A stretch of DNA of 64,000 bases from Cymodocea nodosa (taxonomy: Eukaryota; Streptophyta; Magnoliopsida; Alismatales; Cymodoceaceae): assembly GCA_036874045.1 (NCBI GenBank), contig CM072343.1:15148001-15212000 (forward strand), written 5' to 3'. Under the pieces are notes generated by a model, which did no database searches, had not been told where the DNA came from, and was given only the letters and a program-made list of their open reading frames with translations. Below, piece after piece: positions 21,481 to 37,100 of this stretch (the first letter of the stretch is position 1; each line of letters starts with the position of its first letter). The translations under genes were made by a program, and so were the position numbers.

Positions 21481-24400
21481 TGCCTCATGTGAATAATTCC
21501 ATTAATTCAACATCTACGAGCTGGAGCCTTCTCTTTTTCCCCCTCTTTTTCCGGCGGCAGCTAGCCATGATTAATGCCATTTGGCGTATCTTGTCCTAAT
21601 GGCTTTCTCCCTCTGAATAAATTAAGACATACGTCATGAGCGGATGATTGTTATGACACGTAATTTTCTTATTCAATAAAGCAATGAACAAATTAATCGT
21701 TGCTTGTATCGGATTCTTTCCTCTTCTGCCTGATTACCTTTGGAAAGCAACATATCCGTTGTCTTATAGCAGGTAAAATATGAAAGCGTGGGCGTGTGTA
21801 CGTTACCTTTGCCTTTGTGTTATACTCCAGCTAACGTGGTGCAATCAACCACTGAACTAATTAAGAACCGTAGAAAATCCCCAAAAAACAAAACAATACT
21901 GCCGCAGGTTCTCATCTATGTATGAATTATAAATCATGGCCATCTCTTGCTTTCCTGCACGGTGGACTGCGGCGAATCTCCCACCTGGGAAATTGTATCA
22001 AGGAATGTAATCTTGTTTCAGAAGACAATATACTCGGTCTTCACCATGTATATATATTCCAAGATCAGTCAAGAACTGCAATTCTGAAAAAGTATTACCA
22101 TGTTCAAGAAATGCCTTCCATGTTCAGCAGCTTGCGTGAGCAAATTAAAATAGAAAGATTTCGTTTGACTTCATGACCGATCAGATTCCGGTTGAATCCA
22201 TGAGTTAAGGCGTAAACGTGTAACATCACATTCTCATCGTTCTTAAGGATGGTAATCACAACTGCATACCGTGGACGACACATGTCCTCGTGTGATGTTT
22301 TTTTCTCTCTACCGGTTGTAAATAGACCACGTATTTGAATTCAGATTCGGACTTGTGAGGTAAGAAGAGGATCGTGGGTTTTTAGCCATCTAGATGAACT
22401 GTGACGTCATCAAAAAAAATAATTAATAAAATAAATTGAGGCGGTGAAACATCTATAGTCTCATATATTTAACTATATACTGTTATATAAGTATGGTGGT
22501 GAATTATTTTCACTGCTGAACGTGAAAGAGAGAAAGAAAAGAAGAAGAAGAAGAAGAAGAAAATAAGGAATATTATTGTGTTTTTGTAATTTTTTCTTTA
22601 GGTAAGTTTTTCTTTTTTTAGTCTAAAAATAATCTTATTTGAGATTTATGCATGATTTTAGTAATTATGGTGAGTTATGTAATTATATTCATAATTACTT
22701 GTAATTAGTGTTATGTATTCTAGAATAATGTATGGATATAGTTAAGTGATTTTGGTGTACATTTCAAATCCATAAGCATAAACATATTAGTATTATTGTA
22801 AATTTATATTGATTATAGTATAATTATATGTTTATGCAAATATTGAGATTTTGCATAACTTCTTAAGATTAGTGCAAATTGGGTCTAAGGTAAAATTTGA
22901 TATATATTAAAATAAATGAATGTTTAGCTATGAATTTGATCACGAGAGTATGGTATTGTGATATTATATATAATAAAGATAGAAGATATGTTTGACATTG
23001 TCTCTAAGTACTCAAGATATTCAACGACTCTAATCAAAGGATGATATGTGACAGTTAGTTCCTGCCACAGAGAATAACTATGTAGTCATAACTAAATTAA
23101 ATATAAAAATATATGAATAGTCTTAATATTAGGGCCCAAGGTATTATTGTAATTTTTAAGATACATTTTTATTTGTAACAGGAATGCATACTTTTTATTA
23201 TTACATTGAGTTGATAGTACAATCTTCTTTTTCTCATGTATAACATATTATTATATTTTAGACTAATGGTAAAATAAATTACTAGGTTTTAACTCACATA
23301 TTGATATTGTTCCTTTTAAGATACCTAATAGATATTCTAGGGGAACGTGAGTAAGATAGAAGTTAATTATATTTTAACTAACTACACAAAATATTATGAA
23401 TAACAGATATTGTAGTTTGTACCACATTTTGTGTTTTCTTTGTTTGAGGTTAGATTGTAAATAAATACTATTACTTTTAATGCAAGTCTACATATATATA
23501 TATTGTGAATTTTTATTATTATACCTCTTTAACAAATACCAACCTTGTAATATTAAAATGAGAAATTTTTCATATATCAAAATTTTATTTATACATGTTT
23601 TCTTCTTTTTAATATTATGAAGATTGTCTTACCCCTTTTTAGGGCATGACATGAACCTCTGGGTTGAAACAAGAAATTCTTGTTGTGTCATGTCTCTACC
23701 CACCGTATTAGATAATCATATTATCGTATTTTCATTTTTAACCATTTTTTTTTATGACTTAGTGTAATTATGATTGATTAAGGGAAAAACTAGGAACAAA
23801 ATCATTGATTATTAACAACTATTTACTCTCCATTCCCTCTAAAATTCTATCCTAAAGTAGATTTCATTCCAGATAAATTTCATTCGGCATACCAAATGCA
23901 GCGTTAGGATTAGGGATCCATTCCACCGTAAGCGAGCTTTACAAAGTATTGACCTCGATCTCTCTTACAATTGATAAAATAAATGTAAGGTTAGAAAACT
24001 GAAAGGGTACCTTCTTAAGGTATAAACTAACATATCATGGGAAGGCAGATGGTAATCAAATCTACCATTAGAAAAGGTTCATCTCTGACTAAAAAGAAAA
24101 CCTTGAACAAAGGATGATAGAATTTCAGAATAGACACCCACAACCTTCCCTTTGAAGCTTTTTCCTCTTTTTGCAAGGTGAAGTTTAATTTTTCATTCTG
24201 TGAATTTCTTCTCAGCTCGGTCTCACTGGACCAAGATGATACATGAGACAGAGTGCTGGACATTAACACAACCGATGAACCCATTTAGGAGTGTGATCAA
24301 ATAATGCTAGAGCATTATTGCAATATCCATTGCATGGATACAAATAGAATCAATTTCTTGCATGAATAGAGATAGAATTACTGCATTCCATGTAAAGATA

Positions 24401-25100
24401 TCTTATTCTATCAGAATAAATATTCTTCTTGCAAAATCTATTCTCCCAAATCCAGATTTAGCTATTGCGTTGTACTACGTATAAGATAATTGTGTTATCA
24501 GTTTGTATCTTATTCTCGTATAATTTAGTGAAGTGAGGATTGATTATAGATAATACTATAAATTCAAACATGTGAAAATAGATGTACATTTAATTTTATA
24601 TTTATATAAAACATAAAATACTAATATAACACTTGTAATTCAAATTTGCATAACAATATCTAGAACGAAGAATCAGACTGTAAACAACCGTCCAAAAAAT
24701 TTAGAACCAAACTATCATAATCTTCCTTCCCAAACACACATCATCATCAAAAATCAATGGATATTAACCAATTCCACCAATGATTTCATTTACACTCCTA
24801 TTCTAAACCGATGGAGAGATCAACCACCAAACATCACCCTAAAAAATTTAGAACGCGCCCATTACCTGATAATAGCAAAATGCAAATCATACATCCGGGG
24901 CAACATTAATATATGGAAGAAAAATACTTTAAAATAAATTATCCATTGAACAGTCTACATCTAGTCCTGTGATTGTAATCTCACCTATGGCAATGCACTA
25001 AATAGAAAAAAGCTCAAGTGGCGCAACAATTTCCGCAAGTCCTGGCCCAGTGTCAAACTACGGCTTCACCAATGTATTATAAACAGAATTTGTTGCAGCA
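21481..25100. other. Intergenic stretch, no gene seen
   Basis: Mostly AT-rich sequence with a (GAA)n microsatellite at about 22540-22562. Short frames (21922-22176 plus, 24027-24284 minus) show no known motif and codon use like random AT-rich DNA. The part close to 25100 is probably 3' UTR and terminator region of the TRAP-alpha gene. Confidence 0.5.
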
Positions 25101-25126
25101 GATTCCCCCGAAAGCTTTGGAATAGC

Positions 25127-28100
25127 TTACTTCTTCTTCCTGGACTTGCTTGATAAAGATTGTGTGTATGCGTATGCAGTTCCCTAATAAAAATGAAGAT
25201 CAGTCGATACAAGTCTATCCAGACAATAGAAAGAAAGTCACAATAGAAGTGCCAATGTGACTTGTAACCGCCATTGCTAAAAGAACTCCACTCACTTGCA
25301 ACCATTCATCCATGTCAGCATCAATTGTAGCAGTTCCCACTTCCACCTTTGATGCCCGCTTTGTCTTCTAAATGAAAACAATCAAGTTTTTTGCTATTCA
25401 GATTTTCAAGCATCCATCAAAACAAGAGTGAGAGCTGCGAATACATGCAACCCCTAGAATGATTTTTTTTCATAATAATTAAAACAATATAATCTTCAGA
25501 TTACCATGAAAGACCAAGGTTCATTGTACCAAGTTTTCCTCTATGGGCAACGTAACAGTAAATTCCAAATTGAAACAACCAAAATACAAGGTCTAACCAA
25601 TCTCCCATTGACGTTTACAGATGCACACTCCATGAAAACAAGGAAGTTTCATGACTCTACGAGGTGAGCTTCGTGGGATAAATTATTACGAAACAGTAGT
25701 ACCACATGTTAGAATAGGTTTGTACTTAACCAACTGAAATAGTTTAGTTGGCTGAGACCAACGGTACTTGCAGCTTCTACTAGGCTTCAAATTCCGTTGA
25801 ATATTAGAATTATCATTATCAAAAACAAACACTAAATTTACACTAATGTTATCTTGAGTGGTACAAAACAATTGTCAATACTTCAAAGAAAGTCCTTTTT
25901 GACATTATCAACAGATAGCACAAACTAGATTATGAATGCCACAAAAATTTATGGTTTTTCATTATAGCAGAACCTTTGTTGAAGAAGATTACCTTAGAGA
26001 AATTCTGAATATGTCCATTTGCCCACAGTCCTAAAAGACCGAAAAGGGCAACTCCAAGAGTAATAAGGAAAACAGATTCCATGTTTAGAAAGCCTCCAGC
26101 TTCAACAACTTCAATGGTACCATTGTAGAAGACATTTTGGTAGGGATGCTGATTGATCTCGTAGAAGATTGTTCCAACTAAATCAAAGGATCCTGGCTGA
26201 AAATTATACATTTAATATTAATTATATGCTTCCAGGACTGAAAGAAATGATATTAATAGTCAATGACATATCCAACTCGTAAGTCATAATAGCAAATAGA
26301 TACACTGGAAAATTGCTCCAATTATACCTGGAAATCCTAATGGTCATATTCTCCCATGATTACAGAATAAGGAAAATGATACCAATAACAAATCACTGTC
26401 ATGGAAATCTTGTATTAATCTACTAGAAATAATTCAGACTGAAGTGAAAAACAGTTTACAAACTCAAGTCAAGGCTGCAAACATAATGCATCTTATCCCT
26501 CATTTCCCCAAAAACTTCTGAGCAAAAATCATGATACTAAGGCATGCATCTTAGTATCAACACCAACATGATACCTGCATGTATTTGCTGACAGCAAATA
26601 TGTATGGGAACGTTGCTTGGGCAGATACTGGTACGGTTGAATTGTAGAACTCCTGAAATATAATGGAAGAGACATGTAAGAATTACAGTATCATTGATAA
26701 TAGAAAAGTGTCTAACAAGCACCATTAGACAGTTTATAACAGCAAATATGAAATGAAAAAGGATATTTCCCATAGAAAACAGGAAGAATCAACCTTACCT
26801 GAAAAGTAAGATTTTGGACTACCATCTGATGGTCAAAAGAGAAGTGGAGGCTGGCTCTTAGGGAAACAATCTTCATTGTCGATTCACCTAAAATTTCTCA
26901 AAAAATTAGAATCAACAGAAAAGTAGAGAATCAAGAAGATTATGGCAAAGCAAAACAAAAGAATATGTGAAGATATTCTGCAAGTTGCAACCCCATTTCC
27001 TATTAACAATAAAAATGTAAAAGCAGTTAAGCTAAGCAGGAACAAACAACAATTAATTAATGCCTCAGTCCCACTTCACTGGGAGGCTAAGCAGGAACAA
27101 GAAAATGGAAAAATGATTGTTTGAAGAATCATAAATATGAGCAGTAGAATTAAAGAAACAGATATCTAATAATATCTCAAAATTCAAATTTTCCTAAGTA
27201 AGAGTTCACTTAAGTTGAACTTCAAGGAAATTTATTCCCTTGTGCTACTAGACACACTTGGCAGAAACCTATTCAGTCTTTAGATAATCGTTAGCAAAGC
27301 TCTAGAATCTGGAATTCTTTTACATGGACTGATTTGGTCACCACATGAAAAATAAGCAACTTTTCTTTATTTCTAAATATAAATATTATTAAAGAAAACA
27401 ACAATAACAATGCAAGTACATCACAGCATACATGAAGAGATACAGACCAGAGAAAGGATTTTTACCCATGCATTTTTTCATTAAGTATTCAACATATATG
27501 GCTATCACTAACCAAAAAACTTCAAAGATATAGTTCTGTAAACCTATGGGTGAACATCATCACAACGGTCAAGTTTTTTTTGCCTTTACTAGGTAGCAAA
27601 AGGGTGGAGGTTTGCGAGACATTCATCCCTTCCATTTCACTTTTTTCATCCATGAGTTGTAAAAAACCAAGATGAAAAGGAAACAATGAAGACTATTCCA
27701 CCGTATAAAATAACTTCATGTGAAACCAAACTAAAAACTGTCAAAAAATAAAATGTTGGCTGCAATGAAAAAAAGGCCACTTCAAAGAGATACTGCAAGA
27801 AATTGAAGGGGAGATTCAAAGAGTGAATGAGAAAGCTGAAATTATAAACTTATCTAAATCAGAAATAGAAATTATAAAAAAAATTACACAAGAAGTCTGT
27901 TTGTGCACTTAGAATTTAATCTGATAGAATTTAAATTCTACAAAATTAGACGAAAACAAAATTAAAAATAATAAAATCTAAATATTGAAATAAAAGTTGA
28001 CAATGGAATCAATATAAATACATAAATAAGAAGTCATGTACCATCATCTTACATCGCAGTCATGATATTTTAATACTAAATAAAAAGATTTATCATATAT

Positions 28101-31100
28101 TAATTTAAGTTTAATTTTTTTTCACTAGCATTTTCTGCAGAAATCTCCACAATCTCAGGCTTCCTTAGCAAGTTCATTTCACTCAAATCGCCATCTCTAT
28201 TACCAATTTTCCTCGTTTTAACAAAAAGTTGGGCTTAATAGTGAACCTCAAAGGCTTCTCCTAAATCTCATCCTCCACCAAACCATCTAGTTTCCTCAGC
28301 ACAACACCAGGCCCAGCTGGCTTGGCACTCATCTACAACTTGGGCACATTGGAAGCAACTGCCTTCTTGACAACCTTATCATCATTAGATCCTTTCTTAC
28401 TAATAGGCCTCATCAAATTCAACTTTTGTTCAATAGCATTCTTCCCACAAGTTAGGGTGCACAATCCTTGTAATTCCATCAAGGTACTCAATTGCTACTG
28501 CTGTCTATGCTTCTATTGATTCCTCTCTAGCACGTCCCAATCTAATGGCACTTCAACAACCTCACCACTGCTAGGCATAGACTTACATTTTTTTCTACTT
28601 ACATAAAACTTCTTCTCAACCTCAATGAACAAGATGTTGGGATTCGATTTCCTCACCATGACCTATTGCACAACTCAAAAATTGCTAGTCCATTACAAAA
28701 TTCAAGTGAAGTTGGTGCACCTTTTACCTTGGTGAGAGTAAACTTGGGGTCTTCACCAATGAGTTTGCCAAACTTAAGCTCCATCAAGCCCCATTGGTCA
28801 AGGTGTGGGCCATTGTCACCATCCAAGGAGGAGATAGAGATAGAGAAGGAGAAGGAGGTGCGTCAATTAGAGAAAGGGAACATGAAAGAGAAAGTGTTGG
28901 TCAATTTGGACCTAGTGGAAGGGAGGGAGGTGGGAGGAGGAGGAAGCAGCGATTAGAGTGGCAGGTTCCAGTGGAAATGATTTGCAGAAGTAAATCTGCA
29001 TTTCATTTCCGTTGAATTGTAAAGAAGCGGAATTTCATTTCTAGCAGAATATCATTTCCCCCAGAAAGTATTTACCAAAGATACACAAATGTCACTTCTT
29101 TGGAATTGGACAGAAATTATTTTCATTTACTTTCAATTCCTCCTGCACAAACCCCTACAAGGAATCCCAACTTACTCCAAGATATCAAGAATCTCTAAAT
29201 CTAGGCTGCAAGAAGATGACACCACAAAATTCTTTCATGCCATAACAAACAGTCACAAGCAAAGAAACAGAATCTTCTAATCATAAATGAAACTGTATCT
29301 GAATAAAAAAAAAGAATGATTCAGGAATTGTATATGCACTTTGATAGACATTTCAGAGAAAGGAAAGGCCATTGGATCAATATGCATTGGAGGTTCTTGA
29401 TAGGGAACACAATGGAAGACCCTCAAATTAGAATGAGAATTCATGAAAGAGGAAATAGATGATTTAAACTACTGTTACAGTAGTTTGGTAAAAACTGCTG
29501 TTATGCTAAATTTTTATATTTAATTTATACATATAATCTAAATTTAAACATTGATCGGGTCCTGGTCAGCCAAAGGCCAAACCTTGATTTAATTCATTTA
29601 AACCAATTACATTAGGAACCAATCAAAGCACTAGCCTTGCAAAATAATAAATTCGTAACCAACTCAAATAATTAAATTGTCTAGGACCACATGAATTCAA
29701 CTCCATGTCAAATCCTATTATCTAGTCATACCAATTTCAAAGAAAATGTCAATTGGTAATTGTGAAATTTTCAAAACATTAGTTACATGGTCATGGAAAA
29801 TAATGACAAGTAGAATTTGGAAGCATAAATAGAATTCAAAGAGTTTATTTGTGTGCTTGAAATTTCAAGGAAAGTAGATTTCAAAATTCAATGGAGTTAA
29901 TAGAAATTTGAAGGAATTGCAAAGTGAAAGAAAGTAATTTCCTATTGACCCACTTTCTTGGTGTTTATACATGTTCAAAAATTTAATATAAAATAAATAA
30001 TATAATATAATACACTAACATTTTGAAATATTATTCTAAAATAATGAAAATATATAAAGGTCTAAATTAGGCATGGTTTGATCGTGCCATTGACCAGTCT
30101 AACATGGTTGGGTGGATTGTCAACCCGATTGCAACTCACATGTTGACATGACGTGGATGGGCAGAGGCACAAACATGGGAGGACTAAAAGGCAGAGGGGC
30201 AAGGCAAGCAACGACATCAAGCAAAATAAGTTGTGGCCTACAAGCAACTATATATTAATATTAATATTTTACTAATCTAAAATTAATACAATATTAGTAA
30301 AAATATTTCAATATTTTAATATAATATTATTAATTATATTCAAAAAAAATAAGCATTTCTACATATTTAATATTAATATTAAATATGTAGAAACACTTAT
30401 AGTTTTTCGGATATAATTAATAATATTGTATTAAAATAGATTCTAATATAATATATATTTTATATTAATAATTATGTTATTGAAAATATTATATTATTAT
30501 ATTTGAAAATATTTCGTAGTTTTTATAATAATATATTAGTGTTTATATTTTCTTAGTATTAAATAATATTATTATTAACATTAACAATGTAGAAATAAAT
30601 AATTTATGTATAATGTTAATCTTATATTATTTTTTATTCTTAGCATCTTATTACTATGGTATTAATAACATTTTTAATATTTTATAATATAATATTGATA
30701 TTCATGACATAAAACTAATTAATTTATACAAAAATATAAAAATAAATAAGATATCAATATCGTAATTAGAGATTTCAATGAATTCTGTTCAATTCCCAAA
30801 TGGAAGGATCAAAATTCAAACGAAGAGTTCCTTTTATAGTCAAGGAAAGCAAAGAAATTACTTTTTCACACTTTCACAAAAAATGTGCACAAACATTAAT
30901 GATTCAACTAATCAAGGGAATTTGATTCTCTCAAATTCCTTTCCTTCGAATCCTCAGTATGCAACCCCCTACTCCAAATAGTCCAAATGTTTTATTTAAA
31001 TGCCAAAAATGTATAACATATGTTTAATGCAATCAAAGGAAGCTTTAACATAACAACTAGTTGCATAGTGACCAGAAAAATACCCTCATTGTTAACTCCA

Positions 31101-34100
31101 ACTAAGAGTTCAGTTTCTTCCCCAACTGGAACCACTGTAGATAAAAGTAAAAAAAAAAAATCAATGGATTAAATCAAATCAAAGGGCAAGGTACACATTG
31201 TAATCAGACACATACAGCGGGCAGAATTTTGAGGAAATACACACACAGTATCCACCCCTAGAGCTGAACTAAATGGCATATCACCAAAATCTTGGGCATC
31301 ATCACCAACAATACCAAGGTTTTCTTCAGCAGCATTAGCAATATCTGTATCGGCATCAGATTGACACCTGACAACTGCACAGACGTTTCAAACATAAAAG
31401 ATTAGATATGCTAGTCAAGAACATGAGCATATGATAGAAACACAAAACTGTGTAAAAGGAAAAACAAGAAAACTAATCAAATAAAAAACCAGAAAGTTGT
31501 CTTGATAATCTCATATGGGTGAAATGCAGACTAATTGTATTGTCTTTCAACTTGATTCTAAATAACAATGTTATCCAGCAGAATCCAGTGAAGTTCATTA
31601 AATTTCAAACAATGAAAACAGCAAAATTTATAGTGAAAACAAGAAGGTTGGAAAAAAGCAATCATATGATTACTTTGTCACTATCTGAGAGGAAATCATG
31701 AGAAAAAACTGAAAGAGCAATCCCCTAAATAAAGGATAAATTTTAATAAAAAAAACCAGAAAAAAGCAGATATTGAGAAGTCTGAATGAGAGGTTCAAAA
31801 ACTGCATAATAATTGGGGAATAATTAATATCAAAGGTGGCTTCCAGCCTTCCACATTGGCACATTGATATGATATCAGTTTATTGAGGAAGACACCAACT
31901 AGTTGTTTATTTCCCCATGTAGAAAAAGAAATCATAACATAAATTTGTAGCCATCTGAGGGGAAATCATGAAGAAAAAAACCGAAAGAATAATCTCTGAA
32001 ATAAAGGTTAGATTTTACCATAAAAACCCAGAAAAAAGCCAGATCTTGAGCAGTCTGAATAAGAAGTTCAAAAACTGCAAAATGATTGAGGAAGAATTGG
32101 TACCAAAGGTGGCTTCTAGCCTTCTAGAAGGACACATTGATACCTGCTTATCAAGGAAGACACCAACTATGATCCATGGTCGGAGGACTATAGGGAGATG
32201 GCAAAAAAGAGGAGGCCAAGAGGATGATAGAGTTACAGCATTCAAGGCTTGGCAACACTACCAAAGAGCATCTTACTTAAGGAAGAGATACTCATCCATG
32301 GAGAAGCCAAAGCATACATGACCAACCATGAAGAGAGTTAAGCAATACCACACAAGGTGTAAACAATTGAACTACACCAACCAAGGCCAGCTGCACTTTG
32401 TCACTTGTGGCTAGCCATAGGTTGCAGCCAACCAAGTAGTGAAGGTGTTGACTAACTCAACTAGAGTTACAATAGGCTCACTAACATGCCATCAAGACTC
32501 ACCAACACATTGACCAAATTGACTAACAAACACTCACACGTGATCACAAGTGACTGTAGGACACAATTTTTGACAGGCATTCACATAGCTTTTGACAAAT
32601 GATGACATAACAGCCACCAACATCTATACAAGCAGCCATCAACCAACCATAGGCGATTTTGCTTCAAACAAGATCCAACATGGAGTTGGACAAGTCAATG
32701 AAGATTCACAAAATGAGTGATGAACCATTGACAAATTTGAGAGCAGCAATCAACACACGTAAATCTCACCAATGACTAGTGAGTGACTCAAACAATGATG
32801 TGGGACACCAAGCATCCAGATCTTGACTTTGGGGTTTTTGTGAATTTCACAGACTTAACAAGGGAATTTTCATGAACCAAATATATAGAAGTGAATCTTA
32901 ACATGTTGAAGATGTTCAAGTCCATTAACAAACAAAATAAGCACATTTCATATGTAGACAACATATTGGCAACATGACCATCAACAAACAAGATAAATGT
33001 GTGGCCCAAAGCTCAACTTGAAAGATTCATCCACTTGGTAGTGCAAACATGGTGAACATCAAAGAAGGCTATATTAGATCAAAAATTCAAGATGTATGGA
33101 AGATGTCAAGACTCATTAGAGCACAAAATGAGGTGGCATCACAAGGTTCTCACATTACCAATAGTAGCTATCCAATAAAAGATGCTTGGCAATATGACAA
33201 CACCCTTTGCTTCATGGCCAATGTGACATAGACGGGTCAAATCACTTAGGAATGTCTTTGTAATGTGGGGTATATGTAGCAAGTCTAGCACATCTAAGAA
33301 GTGTGAGGACCAAGTTTGTGGTATCTCATGCTCTCTAAATTATAATTGGCAACATTAGGTGCCAACAAACAAGTCAATCTAGTCCTCTATTTAAGTAATG
33401 CATGTAGTCTTTCTCTTAATTCAATAATAGATTGATTGTTTGCCAAGATATTGTGTTACTTCATTAGTTCACACCTGATCCTACAAGAGAAAAGTGAGAT
33501 TTGAGCAATCACAATCTCATCCACCTGTGCCACCTTCACATCCACCTAGTCATAACCAATTTCCATTTGGCTCCACCCAAGTCATCCTAGGCCACAACCC
33601 CATTGAGGTAGGGCTTCCTTGAAGAGAATGGGCTGTAGACCAAGGAGGTATCAAAGCATAGATTCATGGTGTATGATGGGGACACACATTCAATTATAGG
33701 AGAAGCGTCCATTCAACTTCGTTCAAAGAGAAGGGCATCCATCATTGGTAACAACATAAGTGGCCAAGGTGAGAAGGAGACATCCTTTTCTTTTCTTGAT
33801 AAGGTGGGATTGCTTCCATCTTGGGTGCTCTTAAGAAAGGGATTGCAAACATTGTTGGAGAGTATGAACATATGCTTGAAGCACTTGGAGGTAAGGAGTG
33901 AAGAGAAGATGCACACCCTTGAAGAAATTCCAAGGAGAGATAAGGTAACCTTAGAGGACACTAAAGAGACTATGTTCAAGGTGCTCATCCAAGTAAGTAG
34001 ACCTTTTAAGGTCAAAGTTCATATAGATCTTCCCATCTTTGATGATTCTATAGATGCCAAAAAATTAGATTCTTAGGTGACAACTTGAAACCAATTTCTC

Positions 34101-37100
34101 TTTGTATAGCTATCAAAGCTAGAGATGTCAATTGAGGTAAACTTAATTGTGTCGGTCTAGCCCAACACAATTTTCCAAGCTCTATTAGGTCAACATTTGA
34201 TGGAACTAGGGCATGCTAGCACAACCCAATTTAAGTATATGAGCCAGCACAACACAATTTTGTTTTCTAAAATCAAAATAGTATATTGAAAAGATTTATA
34301 GAGTTTATTTGTATCGATTTTGGTATATCAATTGTAGGATCGGCATATTGAACCTATAAAATTTAGAAGTCTATACTAAATTTGATATAGCATTTATAAA
34401 AAAGATATGTTAAAAATTGATTTAATATAACAATTCTATAATTTAATATGTCAAAATGTACAGTTCAGTATGACCCAAAATAGTTAAATTGTGTTGTTAA
34501 CTAGCATAACATAAATGGGCCACAGGCCATGAGCAATGCTTAGGCCACCACCTTCCCCCCCTTGGAATAGCATGACCTGATGCAAATTTCACCAAACATG
34601 ATACCAACCAACATTTCTAATCAAAGCAAGTAGAAGGTGACCTTTGTATAGCTAAAGTTTACACATCATACCTTGGTTTGGTGGAATAGCTATCTTGCCA
34701 TGCCATACACAAGATGGCTAAGTTGTCTTAGGAGACCTTCAAATGCATAATATGATAGGAGTTCTATCTAAGTAGATGGATAAAGTAGAATTTTCTTTGT
34801 CATCCAAGACAACAAATTATGCAAGACTACACTACAAAGTTCCAACACTTAACTACAACCTTAGGTGTGACCATTGACAATGAGGCCATTCAAAAGTTCA
34901 TTACCAAGCTACATCCACATATTCAAAGGGAACTCTTGCTTTTTAAGGTGTGTGACATCACAAAGGTATGCACCATGACCATGACTATAGAAGTGAAGAA
35001 TCTTTGTCCAAGCTAATTGAGCCCAAGTAGGAGAGTCTCACTCCATTCAACAAGGCACATCCCAAGAACTGTAAGTCCTTTCCTTTTCTTCTAAAACCAC
35101 TTTATATTGTAAGCATTGTAAAGTGGCCAACCATAAGAAGTATTAGACCCTTCATCTAGAACTCAAGTCAAAGTACAAATCCAAAGACAAAGGCAAGCAT
35201 GTGACATGACCCATGATGTGGAAGAAAATTTGGAGCACTTAGGGATAATTCAAAATGCCGATGCTAAATTCTTCCTCATGGCCCAAGGAGAAGGTAGAGA
35301 AAATCATGCTAAAGAGCTTTTCGTCTTTACTATGCAAGTCAAGCAAGAAGTGGATATTCATTAACTTCGAGAGTCAAAAGAATCTCATTTCCAAAAAACT
35401 TGTAGCAAGCTAGAGTTGGAAATGATGCCTCAACCCAAGCCCTATACCCTTGGATGGATAGGGCAAGGTATTGGCCAACAAGTGACACAATAATGCCAAC
35501 TCAAGTTTACCATTACAGCCCATTTCATTGAAGTGTGTGTGATGTGGTACCCTTAAACATGTCAAGTGGTGCTAGGGAGTCTATACTTGTAGCAATGAGA
35601 TAGACACTATCATAGATAAGCCCAAGCACATGAACTTACCAAGGATGATCAAAAGTTCATTGTCACCTGGCAACTTGCTTTAAAGGCCATGGGAGTAGAG
35701 TTGGTCATGGTGGGCTAGGTGAAAAGGACTCTTCATTCTTAACAAGCCTTTTTCCTCATATTGATTACGGCTGGAGATATTAGAGATCAAGTGGCTAAGG
35801 TTTGTCATGCCCATAGCCAAGTGTCAAGAGAGCTAACCAAATTGCTAGCCTCCTATGAAAATCTCTTTGAAGAACCATTTAGTCTTCCACCTTCACAAAG
35901 CATAAAGCATAAGTTCCACTTGACATCAAAGTCCATCCTTCCCAACTTGCCCATGTACTTGGTATTTTTTGGTGGAAAATATAGAGATTAAGAAACAAAT
36001 TCAAGAGTTGCTTGAGAAGAAGGTGATTCAACCTAGTAGTTCTCTATGTTCATTCCTGATTATCATTATTTTAAAGAAAGATAGAGGATGGCATTTGTGC
36101 ATAGACTACCATACAATCAACGAGATCACAATAAAGAATAGGTACCCTCTTCCATGCATAAATGATCTCTTAAATCAACTGAAGCTAAGCATGTACTTTT
36201 CAAAACTTGATCTCAAGTTGGTCTACCATCAAGTACAAATGTGGGAAGAAGACTCTTGGAAGACAACATTCAAGACTTGACAAAGATTCTATGAGTAGAG
36301 AGTTATGCCATTTCAATTATACAATGCATTGGCTACATTCATGAGGTTGCTTGATGACATCCTCCAACCCTATATTGATAAATTTGTACTTATTTGTTTG
36401 GATGACATTCTCATTTATAACACATTTTTGGAGAAGCATGTGACCCATGCACACCAAGTTTTTGATCTTCTGCACCACCATGGCTTGAAGTTGAATGCCA
36501 AGAAGTGTAAATTCAGGATGAACATTTGGCCTACCTACCTTGGATTTGTCGTGGACAATGGAGAATTATGGATAGATCCTAGGAAAATCAAGGTCATCCA
36601 AGAGTGGCCATCGTTGAAGAGTGTCACCAAAGTTTGAAGCTTTTTGGGAGCTTGCCAATATCTACAAAAGTTCATCAACAATTTCTCAAGCATTGCTACA
36701 CTTTTGTATGACCTTACCAAGTGTCATAGTAGGTTTACTTCAATAGATAAGAGCAAGGAGCCCTTAGAAACCCTAAAGCATAACATATGCACAATACCCA
36801 TTTTGGCTTTGCCCAATCTTCAATGCCCTTTTGAGTTGGAAACTAATACTTCAAGATATGTTGTAGGAGTCATCCTACTTCAAGAGGTACAACTCATGGC
36901 TTACTACTTGGAGTAGCTTTAAGGAGCCCAACTCAATTATTACATTAAGTCATTAAGCATTAGAAGTGCTACATACTTAGCAAGGAGACAATGGTGCACA
37001 TCAACCACCACCTACTTTAATTCCTTCAAACACAAAGCAAGCTTCAACTAGTAAGACACCTAAAGTAGATGTTCTATATGAAACAATTCAACCTTCTCAT

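Larger units (their letters stand above)
27125..31083. other. TRAP-alpha intron 3, transposon debris
   Basis: No host exon seen. It holds possible LINE ORF1-like remains on minus at about 28150-28800 (frames with KAVASNVPKL and DWDVLERNQ, heavily broken, uncertain), a LINE ORF2 scrap at 29170-29460, and AT-only sequence at 30240-30760. Confidence 0.5.

Noticed and set aside
25930-26211. 93-codon single ORF as the whole gene
   Set aside because: It is exon 6 of TRAP-alpha extended into introns on both sides. The start Met lies before the acceptor site.
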